This document shows positions 46,802-55,487 of a stretch of DNA of 64,000 nucleotides, piece after piece (positions within the stretch are counted from its first letter, which is position 1; each line of letters opens with the position of its first letter). A model generated the notes under the pieces. It was not told the origin of the DNA and did not search any database. It saw only the letters and a program-made list of their open reading frames with translations. The position numbers and the translations under genes are program-made. Source of the stretch: Candidatus Flexifilum affinis (GTDB taxonomy: Bacteria > Chloroflexota > Anaerolineae > Aggregatilineales > Phototrophicaceae); contig JADJPJ010000004.1 of NCBI GenBank assembly GCA_016713325.1, positions 124,001 to 188,000 of the forward strand, given 5' to 3'.

Positions 46802-46909
46802 AATCGAAAGACTTCGAAGGGTGCAGCATCACCCGGCGCGTTGGCGGGCGATGCTGCCACATGGGGGCATGAAGCATTTTTCACTCAAGACCGGCAGCGG
46901 AGATCACCA

Positions 46910-48036
46910 ATGTCACTCAAACCGATGACCATACAGATTCCTGACAGCGAAGTCGCGGCTCTGCGGCTTCGCCTGCGGCAAACCCGATGGCCTTCCCCGG
47001 TCGAGAACGCCGGGTGGACCGCCGGGACTGATGCCGACTATCTGCGCGCTCTGGTTGATTACTGGGCCTCCGACTACAACTGGCGCGAGCGCGAAGCGAG
47101 GCTGAATCGCTTCAACCATTTCACTGCCGATGTGAATGGGACCAACATCCACTTCATTCGGGCAACCGGCCAGGGGCCCAACGCCGTGCCACTGCTGCTT
47201 CTGCAGGGGTGGCCCAGCAGCTTCATTCAGATGCTCGATATCATCCCGCTGCTCACTGAAGCCCGGGGAGACGGAACGCCCAGCTTCGATGTCGTGGCGG
47301 CCTCGCTCCCTGGCTATCCGTTCTCCGATATTCCGGCGCAGCCCGGGATGAGTTTCAGTCGCATTGCGGATTTGATGACGGATTTGATGGTTGAACACCT
47401 GGGGTACATCCGTTTCGCCGCACGTGGCTCCGATCAGGGTGGGCTGGTGCAGCAGCAGATTGGACTCAGGCAACCACACCGACTCATCGGTCTGCATCGA
47501 GGAATCACGCCGTTTGCGATCCAATCCCGCCGACCTGAGCCCCGCCGAGATTGAATACCAAAAACAAGTGGCGGCCTGGGCCCAGGTCGAGACGGCCTAC
47601 GCGCGCCTGCAGTCCTGCGACCGGAGACTGACGCCTGCGCTCGCCGACTCGCCAGTCGGGCTTGCGAGCTGGTTCATCGAAAAGTTCCAGCGCTGGGGAT
47701 TGCGCCGAAGGCCTTGACCGGACATTTGGCCGGGATGCCTTGCTGGACAACCTCTCGCTGCACTGGTTCACGGGGGCGGGTGCAGCGTCGATCAGGCTCT
47801 ACCGTGAGTCGGTGCTGGATCCGGGTCTGTCCGGGCGGGTTGAGGTGCCGACTGCGATCCTGATGCCCTTGCGGGATGGGGTAACCGTGCCGGCGCCGCG
47901 TGAGTGGGCCGAGCGAAGCTTCAACGTCAAGCGCTGGACGATCATGGAGCGTGGCGGCCATTTCCCTGAATGGGAGGTACCGCACGACGTTGCCAACGAT
48001 ATCAGGCGCTTCTTTTCCGATCTGACGAGCACGTGA
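46910..48036 (+). pseudogene. Epoxide hydrolase (EHN type), two frame breaks
   Basis: Seen: N-terminal EHN lid domain MTIQIPDSEVAALRLRLRQT, TDADYLRALVDYWASDYNWR; oxyanion LLLQGWPSSFIQMLDIIPLL; nucleophile region FAARGSDQGGLVQQQIGL (Asp in GSDQG). The frame breaks near 47515 (to NPADLSPAEIEYQKQVAAWA) and near 47700 (to DALLDNLSLHWFTGAGAASI), ending with the catalytic His in IMERGGHFPEWEVPHDVAND. About 375 residues in total, the normal family length. Hydrolyses epoxides such as juvenile-hormone-like or xenobiotic substrates. Both breaks are single-base, so this may be a real enzyme with sequence errors. Confidence 0.82.
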
Positions 48037-48105
48037 TCATGTTGGCCGCATCAACCTTCAGGAACGTCCGCGCTCTGTGCGTCGGAGACTTCTCACGCAT
48101 GTGAA

Positions 48106-48336
48106 TGTGTCAGGGTCTCCACACTCCGCCTTAAGGGGCACCTGGATCAGGCATGGTCAGAATGGCTGGACGGGCTGACGATCCTTCACCTGGAAAACGG
48201 CGAGACACTTCTGACCGGACCGATCGGCGATCAGGCCGCCCTCTATGGATTGCTCAGCCGGCTGCGGGACATGGGCGTCACACTGGTTTCGGTCAACCCG
48301 ACGAGCACGCCTCCCGTGCCAGGTGACAACGCATAA
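48106..48336 (+). CDS. Small conserved-looking protein, start uncertain
   Basis: Seen: about 76 codons ending TAA at 48334: RLKGHLDQAWSEWLDGLTIL, HLENGETLLTGPIGDQAALY, GLLSRLRDMGVTLVSVNPTS. The pattern (ENGET-LTGP-DQAALYGLL--LRDMG--L-SV) is one I have seen in short Chloroflexota proteins of unknown function. No ATG is in frame; ATG 48105 lies one base out of frame, so another single-base error at the 5' end is likely. Lies between the epoxide hydrolase and a convergent transporter gene. Confidence 0.55.
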   Translation, partial: CVRVSTLRLKGHLDQAWSEWLDGLTILHLENGETLLTGPIGDQAALYGLLSRLRDMGVTLVSVNPTSTPPVPGDNA

Positions 48337-48345
48337 GGAGGTGGC

Positions 48346-49305
48346 CTAGCGCTCCGCTGATCTCTCGATTGCCTGCGCCGGCGCCGTCTTGCGCGCAACC
48401 ACCAGCATGGCGCTGACCAGCACCAGCGTTCCGCCGATGAGCTGGAGCGGCGACAGCCGTTCACCCAGGAACACCGCCGCCATGCCCACCGCCAGTACCG
48501 TCTCGATGGGGCTGAGCAGGGCCGTCTGCGCACTGCCCAGGCGCTGAATGCCGGCCGTCAGGGCGAGACGCGCGATGACGGTGGAGAAGACGGCCGTGAT
48601 GCCGATCACGACCCAGCCATTGGCCGAAAAAACGAACCACTCCGCCGGCGGCGAGGTGAAGAAGTAGACCAGCGTGTCGCAGATCGCCATCACCGAGATG
48701 AACAGCGGCGTGATCTGGGTACTGGAATAGCCGTAGAGATAACGCTGCACGATGATCAGATGGATGGAGAAGAACACCACCGTCACCAGGGTGAGGGCAA
48801 CGCCCTGCCATGCCACCTGCCCGCCGATGCCTACCAGCAGGGTCACGCCGATCAGGCCTAGCCCGGCGCGCCCCGCATCCAGCCGAGTTGGACGACTGCC
48901 CAGAAGCAGTAGCATGCCCAGGACGATCAGCGGATGGGCCGAAAACAGTACCATGGCGATTGAGGCGTCGATGTGCAGCAGGGCCAGGTAGAACGACGTC
49001 AGGCTGACGGCATTGGTCAGGCCGGCGGCTGCGGCGCCCAGCAGGAGGCGCCGTTCAAGCTTTGGACGCTCTCGAAAGATGAAGAACTGGATCAGCCAGA
49101 GCAGCGCCGCCGAGACAATCAGACGGGTGGCGAGCATGGGAATGGCAGGGATGGCTTCCGTCAGCGCCTGCTTGGTGACGATCGACGCCACGCTGCCGCC
49201 CAGAATGGCGACCATGACATAGAGATAACCTGAAGGAACGGCGCTGAAGCGGCGGCGCATACCAAGGCGCGCGCGCTGCACGGCACTGCTGGAGGCGGAG
49301 CTCAT
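48346..49305 (-). CDS. EamA-type (DMT superfamily) permease
   Basis: Seen: 319 residues, ten TM helices in two EamA halves (SGYLYVMVAILGGSVASIV ... GVTLLVGIGG; WQGVALTLVTVVFFSIHLII ... LVLVSAMLVVARK), with the characteristic Pro/Glu in SPIETVLAVGMAAVFLGERL. Start overlaps the upstream esterase stop (ATGA). Family: metabolite or amino-acid exporters; substrate unknown. Confidence 0.92.
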   Translation of the reverse strand: MSSASSSAVQRARLGMRRRFSAVPSGYLYVMVAILGGSVASIVTKQALTEAIPAIPMLATRLIVSAALLWLIQFFIFRERPKLERRLLLGAAAAGLTNAVSLTSFYLALLHIDASIAMVLFSAHPLIVLGMLLLLGSRPTRLDAGRAGLGLIGVTLLVGIGGQVAWQGVALTLVTVVFFSIHLIIVQRYLYGYSSTQITPLFISVMAICDTLVYFFTSPPAEWFVFSANGWVVIGITAVFSTVIARLALTAGIQRLGSAQTALLSPIETVLAVGMAAVFLGERLSPLQLIGGTLVLVSAMLVVARKTAPAQAIERSAER

Positions 49306-50057
49306 GCGGATTCTCCGGGGGAGATGGCGCGCAGGAGTGCCTGCGCTTCGGCGAAGATGACATCGATCTGATCCAGCAGGCCGTGATCGGAATCGACCGG
49401 TATGAGGGTAACGTTGGGACGGCCTTCGGCGAAGCGGGCGCTGTCTTCGACCCTTACCACTTCGTCTCGCGTCCCATGCACGATGGTGATCGGCATGGGC
49501 AGGTCCAGCGCGTAGGAGTCGTAACGCGCAACGTCGTCCATGATGCCATAGTGGATGCGGCGCGATTCACCATAGCCGAAGTGCGCCACGGTCAGCCAGC
49601 CGCTTTCCCGCCACTGACGCAGACCGGTTTCCCCCAACTGCCTGAGGCGGTTGTCGGCGAACGACAGCCCCGGCGCCATGAGCAGAATCGCGGCGATGCG
49701 ACCGGCATCCGGGCTGCCCCGGCGCCTGAGTTGATCGACGGTATGCACGGCGACCGCCCCGCCCATGCTCGACCCGATCAGCAGGATCGGCCCGGGTGGG
49801 CAGACGGCGACCTCGTCCATCGTCCGCTCGATCATGGCGGTCAGGGTGAGGTGTTCGAAATCGGGCTGGTTCAGGTCCGGCACGCGCAGATCGATGCCGA
49901 GGCTCGCGAAGCGGGTGACAAACGCGTTGACTTTGCTCGACCCGGTCGGCGACGACGCAAAGCCGTGCAGATAAATGACGTTCAATATGGGACACCTGGG
50001 AACGCTGGACACAACCAACTCAGTGTATCCGCGTTTCCCAGGCATGAATACGTCCAC
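49302..50057 (-). CDS. YqiA-like alpha/beta esterase
   Basis: Seen: up to 251 residues; VIYLHGFASSPTGSSK at the start of the fold, nucleophile GSSMGGAVAVHTV, acid in IVHGTRDEVVRVED, His in IPVDSDHGLLDQI. The N-terminal 24 residues before LNVIYLHGF look non-homologous; a TTG start at 49985 would fit the fold better than ATG 50057. Coupled by ATGA to the EamA transporter. Family: small cytoplasmic esterases. Confidence 0.85.
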   Translation of the reverse strand: MDVFMPGKRGYTELVVSSVPRCPILNVIYLHGFASSPTGSSKVNAFVTRFASLGIDLRVPDLNQPDFEHLTLTAMIERTMDEVAVCPPGPILLIGSSMGGAVAVHTVDQLRRRGSPDAGRIAAILLMAPGLSFADNRLRQLGETGLRQWRESGWLTVAHFGYGESRRIHYGIMDDVARYDSYALDLPMPITIVHGTRDEVVRVEDSARFAEGRPNVTLIPVDSDHGLLDQIDVIFAEAQALLRAISPGESA

Positions 50058-50082
50058 GTGGGTCCTGGGCTGAACTGTCGGC

Positions 50083-50976
50083 TCAGGCGTCGGCGACGCG
50101 CGCCTTCACCAGCCGGAACAGATCGAGAATCTGGCTGACCGGCGTGCCGTCGGGGTTGGAGAGATAGCGCTTCTGCATGTCCGCGGCATTGAGATGTTCG
50201 ACCAGTTCGAAGCCATGGGCTTCCAAAACGCCGGCCACCTGTGCCTCGTCCAGATCGAAGAGCAGCGGCTCGGCAGTGTTGTAGAGCGCCTGCATGCCCG
50301 CTCGGGCCTGCTGTGCCCCGTAACGTCCCTCTATCTGAGACGCCGGGATCATATAGTCGAAGCAGAGCAGGCTACCAGGCGGGGCCATGTCGCGGAGGGT
50401 GCGCAGTGTGGCCTTGACGGTCTGTGGCGGCAGATAGTAGGTGACGCCTTCCCAGACAAAGATCGCCTTCTGATCGGCCCGGTAACCGGCGTCGGTTAGC
50501 TTGTTGGCTAGGCTGTCGGAGGTGAAGTTGATGGGCACATACGTGAGGTGCTCGGGCGCCGGACACTCCGCCTGTTCCAGCAGCGTACGCTTGTGCGACT
50601 GCGTGACGGGTTCATCCAGTTCGAAGACGCGCGCCGCCCCCAGGAGATGCCTGAAACGGTGGACCCGGGTGTCGTAGCCTGCGCCGAGCAGCACGACCTG
50701 AGGGATGCCCGCTTTGAGAGCTTCTTCAACCGCTTCATCCAGGTAGGCGGTTCGGGCGATGAAGAACTCATAGCTGCCGGGCGAGAAATCGTTCAGCCGT
50801 TTGAGAATCATGCCGTGCATGACCGGGTCCTTCAGGGACTGGCGGGCAGCCGCGTCGAGAAAGAGTTCTGCCAGGGTGTCATGCCCCTTGATAGCGGCAC
50901 GAGCTTCATGGGCTGCGATCGCGCGGCAGCGGGCGACATTGAGCGCACTGGCCGAGGGTTGGCCTGAGGTTGACAT
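50083..50976 (-). CDS. SAM-dependent methyltransferase, LCMT/TIGR00027 family
   Basis: Seen: 297 residues; SAM motif VVLLGAGYDTRVHRFRHL, acidic post-motif RVFELDEPVTQSHKR, YVPINFTSDSLANKL, and IFVWEGVTYYLPPQTVKATL. These are hallmarks of the leucine-carboxyl-methyltransferase-like family (O-methyltransferases of polyketides and unknown acids in bacteria). AGGAC before ATG 50976. No cluster partner; natural substrate unknown. Confidence 0.9.
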   Translation of the reverse strand: MSTSGQPSASALNVARCRAIAAHEARAAIKGHDTLAELFLDAAARQSLKDPVMHGMILKRLNDFSPGSYEFFIARTAYLDEAVEEALKAGIPQVVLLGAGYDTRVHRFRHLLGAARVFELDEPVTQSHKRTLLEQAECPAPEHLTYVPINFTSDSLANKLTDAGYRADQKAIFVWEGVTYYLPPQTVKATLRTLRDMAPPGSLLCFDYMIPASQIEGRYGAQQARAGMQALYNTAEPLLFDLDEAQVAGVLEAHGFELVEHLNAADMQKRYLSNPDGTPVSQILDLFRLVKARVADA

Positions 50977-51085
50977 GTTCTTGTCCTTCCGGCTCGTTTG
51001 AGTCGTCTACTCCCTTCTCACTTTCCACTTTCTGATTCTACGCCCGCACGAACGAAATGGCCGAACGACATGGCCTCACAAGGAC

Positions 51086-51502
51086 TTATGCATCGGTGCC
51101 GGACGCACCCCGCCGGAGATTGACGAGGCCGGCCTGTGTCGGCTGGAAGCCGCAGCGCTGATAGAAACGGTGGAGGTGCGGTTCGTAGTCCACGTGCATC
51201 CACTCGATCCCACGCGCCCCCGCCGCCTCGATGGCCGTACACACCAGTCGCTGGCCAAGGCCCCGCCGCTGAAAGTCGGGATGCACGGTGGTGTCGAGAA
51301 GAAAAGCGTGAATGCCGCCATCCCAGGCGACATTCACGAAGCCGATCAGCCGGTCGCCGTGGAAGGCGCACACGGTGAGGAGGCTGCGGCTCAGAATTGG
51401 CGTGAAGTCGCGTTCGACGTGGCCCTCCCAGGCCGCTGCAAACAGAGCGTTGAGATCGTGGTTGTCGAGGGCCGGGCTGGTTCTCAGGAGGATGTCGTGC
51501 AT
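51086..51502 (-). CDS. GNAT-family N-acetyltransferase
   Basis: Seen: 138 residues. Motif A TTVHPDFQRRGLGQRLVCTA (QRRGLG binds acetyl-CoA), motif B MHVDYEPHLHRFYQRCGFQP, and an N-terminal acceptor region NHDLNALFAAAWEGH. Family: acetylates small amines or protein N-termini. The gene starts 19 bp downstream of an SDR remnant on the same strand and is probably functional by itself. Confidence 0.92.
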   Translation of the reverse strand: MHDILLRTSPALDNHDLNALFAAAWEGHVERDFTPILSRSLLTVCAFHGDRLIGFVNVAWDGGIHAFLLDTTVHPDFQRRGLGQRLVCTAIEAAGARGIEWMHVDYEPHLHRFYQRCGFQPTQAGLVNLRRGASGTDA

Positions 51503-51520
51503 GTTTCGGCTCGGGGTGCG

Positions 51521-51684
51521 CTAGTCGACGATCGCGCCGCAGGAGATGTTGATCTCCGGCGAGGTGATGGTGAGCGCCCGGCGAGGAAAGCACGGGCGCC
51601 TTCACGAACAAACGCGCGGGCCATCGCTCCGCCGATCGAGCCGCCACCGCCGTTGATCACGGCCACTTTGCTGTCCAGAGGCAT
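51521..51684 (-). pseudogene. Short-chain dehydrogenase remnant (internal deletion)
   Basis: Seen: the true SDR N-terminus MPLDSKVAVINGGGGSIGGA followed by MARAFVREGARAFLAGR (cofactor loop and first helix), then at about 51576 an abrupt junction to ALTITSPEINISCGAIVD and TAG, which resembles an SDR C-terminus. About 200 residues, including the Ser-Tyr-Lys catalytic site, are missing, and the two ends are in different frames. A clean internal deletion rather than gradual decay. Confidence 0.7.
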
Positions 51685-51734
51685 GAATGTGTTCGCTCCT
51701 TATCCCATGACGATCGCGCAGATGCTGACGCCCA

Positions 51735-53774
51735 TTATCCCTTGATTCCCGTCAACGCGACGCTTTCCACAAAGTAGCGCTGCAAGAGGAAGAACAGGAG
51801 CATGATGGGCAGCAGCGCCAGCGTCGAGCCGGCCATCAGCAGCGTCCAGTTCTGCTCGTACAGCGAGTCGAGGCGCGCCAGCAGCAGCGGGATGGGGAAC
51901 AGCTCGACGGTGCGCAGGTAGATCAGCGGGCCGAGAAAATCGTTCCAACGGGCGATGAACCCGAGGACGAAGAGGGTGGCGATGATCGGTTTGGCCAGCG
52001 GCAGAAAGACCAGCAGATAGGTCTGGAACCAGTTGGCGCCGTCGACCTTGGCCGCATCTTCCAGGTCGACGGGCAGCGTGGCGAAGAACTGGCGGCTGAG
52101 GAAGACGGCGAATGGTGTGCCGAACAGGATCGGAATGATGAGCGGATTCCAGGTGTTGACCCAGCCGAGTCGCGTGAACAGGATGAAAGCCGGGACCAGT
52201 GTGACCACGCCGGGGATGGTCATGGTGGCCAGCAGCACCCCGAACAGTCGATTCCGCCCCGGAAAGCGCATGCGCGCGAAGGCAAAACCGGCCAGCGTGC
52301 TGCAAAACACCTCGCCGACGGTGGAGGTCAGGGCGATAAACGAGGAGTTGAACAGGCCGATCGGCAGCATGGCCACCTCCCAGGCGCGTTCGAAGTTGGC
52401 CAGCGTCGGGTTACGCGGAATCCATTCGGGCGGCAGGATGAAAATGCTGGTGGCATCTTTGAGTGCGGTCGAGACCATCCACAGGAAGGGGAGGATCATC
52501 GCGGCCGCGCCTGCCAGCAGGATGGCGTAGGCGAGCGCCTTGGTGACCAGCGCTCCTTCGCGCGCGCCCAGCGAAAAACGGGCACGGGTTTGTTTGTCCT
52601 CAGGGAGTCGCAAGACATCAGCCATGGCGATCAACTCGTAATTGACCCAGCGGCGGCTGGCGGCAAAGTTGATGAGGGTGATGGCGATGATGATCAGGCC
52701 GAGCACCCACGCCTGTGCCGACGCATAGCCCATCTGGGTGTCACGGAAGGCGTTCTGTTGAATCAGCATGACCGGGGTGGTCGACTCGAAATAGGGCCCC
52801 CCCTGGGTCATCAGGAACGGCTCCTGGAAAATCTGGAAGGTGCCGATCATCGAGGTGATGACGAGGAAGAAGGTCGTCGGGGTAAGGACCGGCCAGGTGA
52901 TCTTCCAGAAGCGCTGCCAACCGTTGGCCCCGTCGATCTGGGCCGCTTCGTGGAGCTGGCGCGGCACCCCTTGCAGGCCTGCAAGGTAGATCAGGACCTG
53001 GTAGCCGAGTCCGCGCCAGATCAGCATGATGATCAGCGCAGGCTTGACGGTGGCCGGGTTGCCGAGCCAGTTGATGTTCGAATCGAGCCCCAGTGTCCCC
53101 AGGAAATAGTTCAGCAGGCCGTAGTCAGGGTTGAAAATCCACAGCCAGATCAGTGCCAGGGCCGCGATCGGCAGGATGACCGGCACATAGTAGATGGTGC
53201 GGAACAGACGCTGGCCGCGGATGCCCTGGTTCATGGCGACGGCGAAGACCAGCGCGATCACCAGCGAGATAGGGATGGCTAGCAGCAGAAAGAAGGTGTT
53301 GAAAATGGACTTCCAGAAGATGGGGTCGATGGCCCCGACGATGATCTGCTGCCCAAACAGGCTGAACTGAAACCACTCCTGGTAGCGGGTCGGCAGCACA
53401 TCACCGGCACGGGCATAGCGCGGCTCGCAGACGTAGGTCTGGCGCGTACGGGGATCGGTCTGTCCGAGATAGCCGGCGACCTCCGACTCGGGTACGAGGT
53501 CGCGTCCGCAGCGAAACATCGGTTCGCCGGTCGCTTCGTCCAACTGGCGCGGCAGCGGCGCGGCGTTGAGCGCGAATAGGTCGCCATAGTTGCGCCCGCC
53601 AACCCAGCGCGGTTCGCTGGCCAGATCCCACTGTGTGAAGCCGATCACCAGCGAGCCGATCAGTGGAACGGCGCCGAACAGCAGAAAGCCGACGATCGGC
53701 GCGGCGACGAACAGATAGCCCCACAACATTTCATTACGGCGGAGACTGCCGGACTTTCGCGTTTGAGCGGCCAT
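51735..53774 (-). CDS. Sugar ABC transporter permeases MalF-like and MalG-like fused in one frame
   Basis: Seen: 679 residues. First permease (about 1-380): six TMs with EAA loop HEAAQIDGANGWQRFWKITW, plus a long insert between TM1 and TM2 (about residues 60-125). Second permease (about 384-679): EAA loop EDAAKVDGANWFQTYLLVFL. The join RRWVNYELIAMADVLRLP contains ATG at 52625, a natural MalG-like start, and TGA lies one base out of frame just before it (52633-52631). So normally two genes; the fusion may be real or caused by one inserted base. ATG 53774 has AGGAGC. Works with the binding protein upstream. No ATP-binding subunit is in the window. Imports an oligosaccharide or sugar. Confidence 0.9.
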   Translation of the reverse strand: MAAQTRKSGSLRRNEMLWGYLFVAAPIVGFLLFGAVPLIGSLVIGFTQWDLASEPRWVGGRNYGDLFALNAAPLPRQLDEATGEPMFRCGRDLVPESEVAGYLGQTDPRTRQTYVCEPRYARAGDVLPTRYQEWFQFSLFGQQIIVGAIDPIFWKSIFNTFFLLLAIPISLVIALVFAVAMNQGIRGQRLFRTIYYVPVILPIAALALIWLWIFNPDYGLLNYFLGTLGLDSNINWLGNPATVKPALIIMLIWRGLGYQVLIYLAGLQGVPRQLHEAAQIDGANGWQRFWKITWPVLTPTTFFLVITSMIGTFQIFQEPFLMTQGGPYFESTTPVMLIQQNAFRDTQMGYASAQAWVLGLIIIAITLINFAASRRWVNYELIAMADVLRLPEDKQTRARFSLGAREGALVTKALAYAILLAGAAAMILPFLWMVSTALKDATSIFILPPEWIPRNPTLANFERAWEVAMLPIGLFNSSFIALTSTVGEVFCSTLAGFAFARMRFPGRNRLFGVLLATMTIPGVVTLVPAFILFTRLGWVNTWNPLIIPILFGTPFAVFLSRQFFATLPVDLEDAAKVDGANWFQTYLLVFLPLAKPIIATLFVLGFIARWNDFLGPLIYLRTVELFPIPLLLARLDSLYEQNWTLLMAGSTLALLPIMLLFFLLQRYFVESVALTGIKG

Positions 53775-53824
53775 ACAAGCTCCTTTTGATCTGGGCTGCG
53801 CTTGACCGTGTTGGGGAATCAATG

Positions 53825-53855
53825 CCCCCTCTCCCGAATGGCTCGGGAAAGGGGG
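53825..53855. terminator. Hairpin between binding-protein and permease genes
   Basis: CCCCCTCTCCCGA pairs with TCGGGAAAGGGGG (12 of 13 pairs) over a 5-base loop. Position, just after the binding-protein stop (53894) and before the permease start (53774), fits the frequent arrangement where a partial terminator or stabilising hairpin keeps binding-protein mRNA more abundant than permease mRNA. Confidence 0.6.
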
Positions 53856-53893
53856 TGTCGGTCAAGAAGCAGGGAATTGATGGACGATCGCGG

Positions 53894-55294
53894 CTAGCCG
53901 CCGCCGGATTCAGCGCTGGCCCAGGCTTCATCGAGGCCCTGCTGGAAGGCCTGAGCGCGATCGGCGAATTCGTCTTCCGCCAGCGCGGTCGCATCGTTGA
54001 CTACTGCCGGCCATACACCATTCCACCAGTTGTCGTCAAACCACTGGCCATAGAGCGGGGTCTCCGTCCAGGGGCCGGGGCGCTCGCAGCGCGCGGCTTC
54101 GAGGAAGACCTGCGCGTTTTCAGGCGGCTGACCGGGCTGGAGGAAGACGTCGCTGTCGGCCAGATCGCGCTGGTTGGGAATCTGGAAGCCGAGGGCCGCC
54201 TGTTCGGTCTGACCTTCTGGCCCGGCCAGGTATTCGATGAAGCGATAGGCGAGTTCGGCATTCGCTTCGCCCGCGCTGTTCGCCATGATCGCCAGGCCGA
54301 CCGAGCCTGACCAGCCGGAGAAGGCGCAGTTCTCTTCGCCGGGATAGGTGGTCAGACTGCCGGACGGACCGACGAAGTTGGGGATCACATCCCAGTCGAA
54401 GGTCAGAACGTTGCGGAAATTGGTCGTGGCCCAGCGGCCGGCGGTCGTCATGGCCACCCGACCTTGCTCGAACAAGGCGCCCCAGCCGATCGAAGTGGCG
54501 GTCTCCGCCGTCGGCCGGATGTGGTAGACGTGATCGAGGTCGCTGATCCACTGGACAGCCTCGATCGTGTTCGGATCGTCGGCGGCCACAAACGTGCGCC
54601 CGTCTTCGCTCACAATCCGTCCACCGTTGCCGTACACAATGTTCTCGAAGAAGACATCGCCGACCCCCCACTGCACGATCGTGTTGGGGTCGAAGCCTTC
54701 GTCGTCCGGATTCCGCCCCTGTTCGTCGACGGTGAGCTGCGTGCCGATTTCGACCACCTCATCCCAGGTCAGGGGAGTGTTCGGGTCGGGGACGGCAACG
54801 CCGGCTGCTTCAAACAAATCTCTGTTGATGAAGATCACCGTCGGCCCGATGTCCTTGGGCAGCGCATACAGATCGCCTTCGCCCGTCGTTCCGGTGGCCG
54901 GATCGAAGCGGTAGCGGCCGAGCGCGGACGGCCACAACTGCTCCTCGTCGATCAGATCGCTCGCGTCGACGAACGGCTGGAGGCTGACCAGCAGGCCGCG
55001 CGAGACGAAGCTGTAGAAATTGCCATCGGGGATGTAGGCAATGTCCGGGGGTGTGCCCGCTGCGACGCGGGTGTTGAGGGCGGTGGCGTAGTCGCCGGGA
55101 ATATGCTCGTAGATGATCTGGACGTCGTCGTTGTTCGCGTTGAAAGTTTCGGTGAGCTGCGTGAACACCTCGATTTCCTCGGGACCACCCCACCCAACGA
55201 ACGTGAGTTGCACGGGTTCTTGCGCGCTGACGACGAGCGGCAGCAGCATGAACACGGCGGCAACCAGCAACACTGGCACGAGTCGCCTTTTCAT
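53894..55294 (-). CDS. ABC-type sugar solute-binding protein (family 1)
   Basis: Seen: 466 residues; signal peptide MKRRLVPVLLVAAVFMLLPL cleaving near VVSAQ; bilobal binding fold: FVGWGGPEEIEVFTQLTETF, IIYEHIPGDYATALNTRVAA, PDIAYIPDGNFYSFVSRGLL, LYALPKDIGPTVIFINRDLF, LTWDEVVEIGTQLT, SGWSGSVGLAIMANS. No lipobox Cys is visible, so it may be free or anchored by the signal. Family members bind oligosaccharides. Heads the minus-strand transport operon with the fused permease. Confidence 0.93.
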   Translation of the reverse strand: MKRRLVPVLLVAAVFMLLPLVVSAQEPVQLTFVGWGGPEEIEVFTQLTETFNANNDDVQIIYEHIPGDYATALNTRVAAGTPPDIAYIPDGNFYSFVSRGLLVSLQPFVDASDLIDEEQLWPSALGRYRFDPATGTTGEGDLYALPKDIGPTVIFINRDLFEAAGVAVPDPNTPLTWDEVVEIGTQLTVDEQGRNPDDEGFDPNTIVQWGVGDVFFENIVYGNGGRIVSEDGRTFVAADDPNTIEAVQWISDLDHVYHIRPTAETATSIGWGALFEQGRVAMTTAGRWATTNFRNVLTFDWDVIPNFVGPSGSLTTYPGEENCAFSGWSGSVGLAIMANSAGEANAELAYRFIEYLAGPEGQTEQAALGFQIPNQRDLADSDVFLQPGQPPENAQVFLEAARCERPGPWTETPLYGQWFDDNWWNGVWPAVVNDATALAEDEFADRAQAFQQGLDEAWASAESGGG

Positions 55295-55487
55295 GAACTC
55301 CTCCTTCTATGGGTTATGTAGTGGTAAGATCCTTGAGATCTCTAGCGTAATTATATGGCATTCAGCAGGATGCCCGCATGAGTTTGTGCACGTTAGCTAA
55401 AGATCTACCTGTGGCACCACGAATTTCTCGCACCTTTCGAAGTCAAACGCTACTGCGATTCATATCCACGCCAGAAAGTGTCAACCC

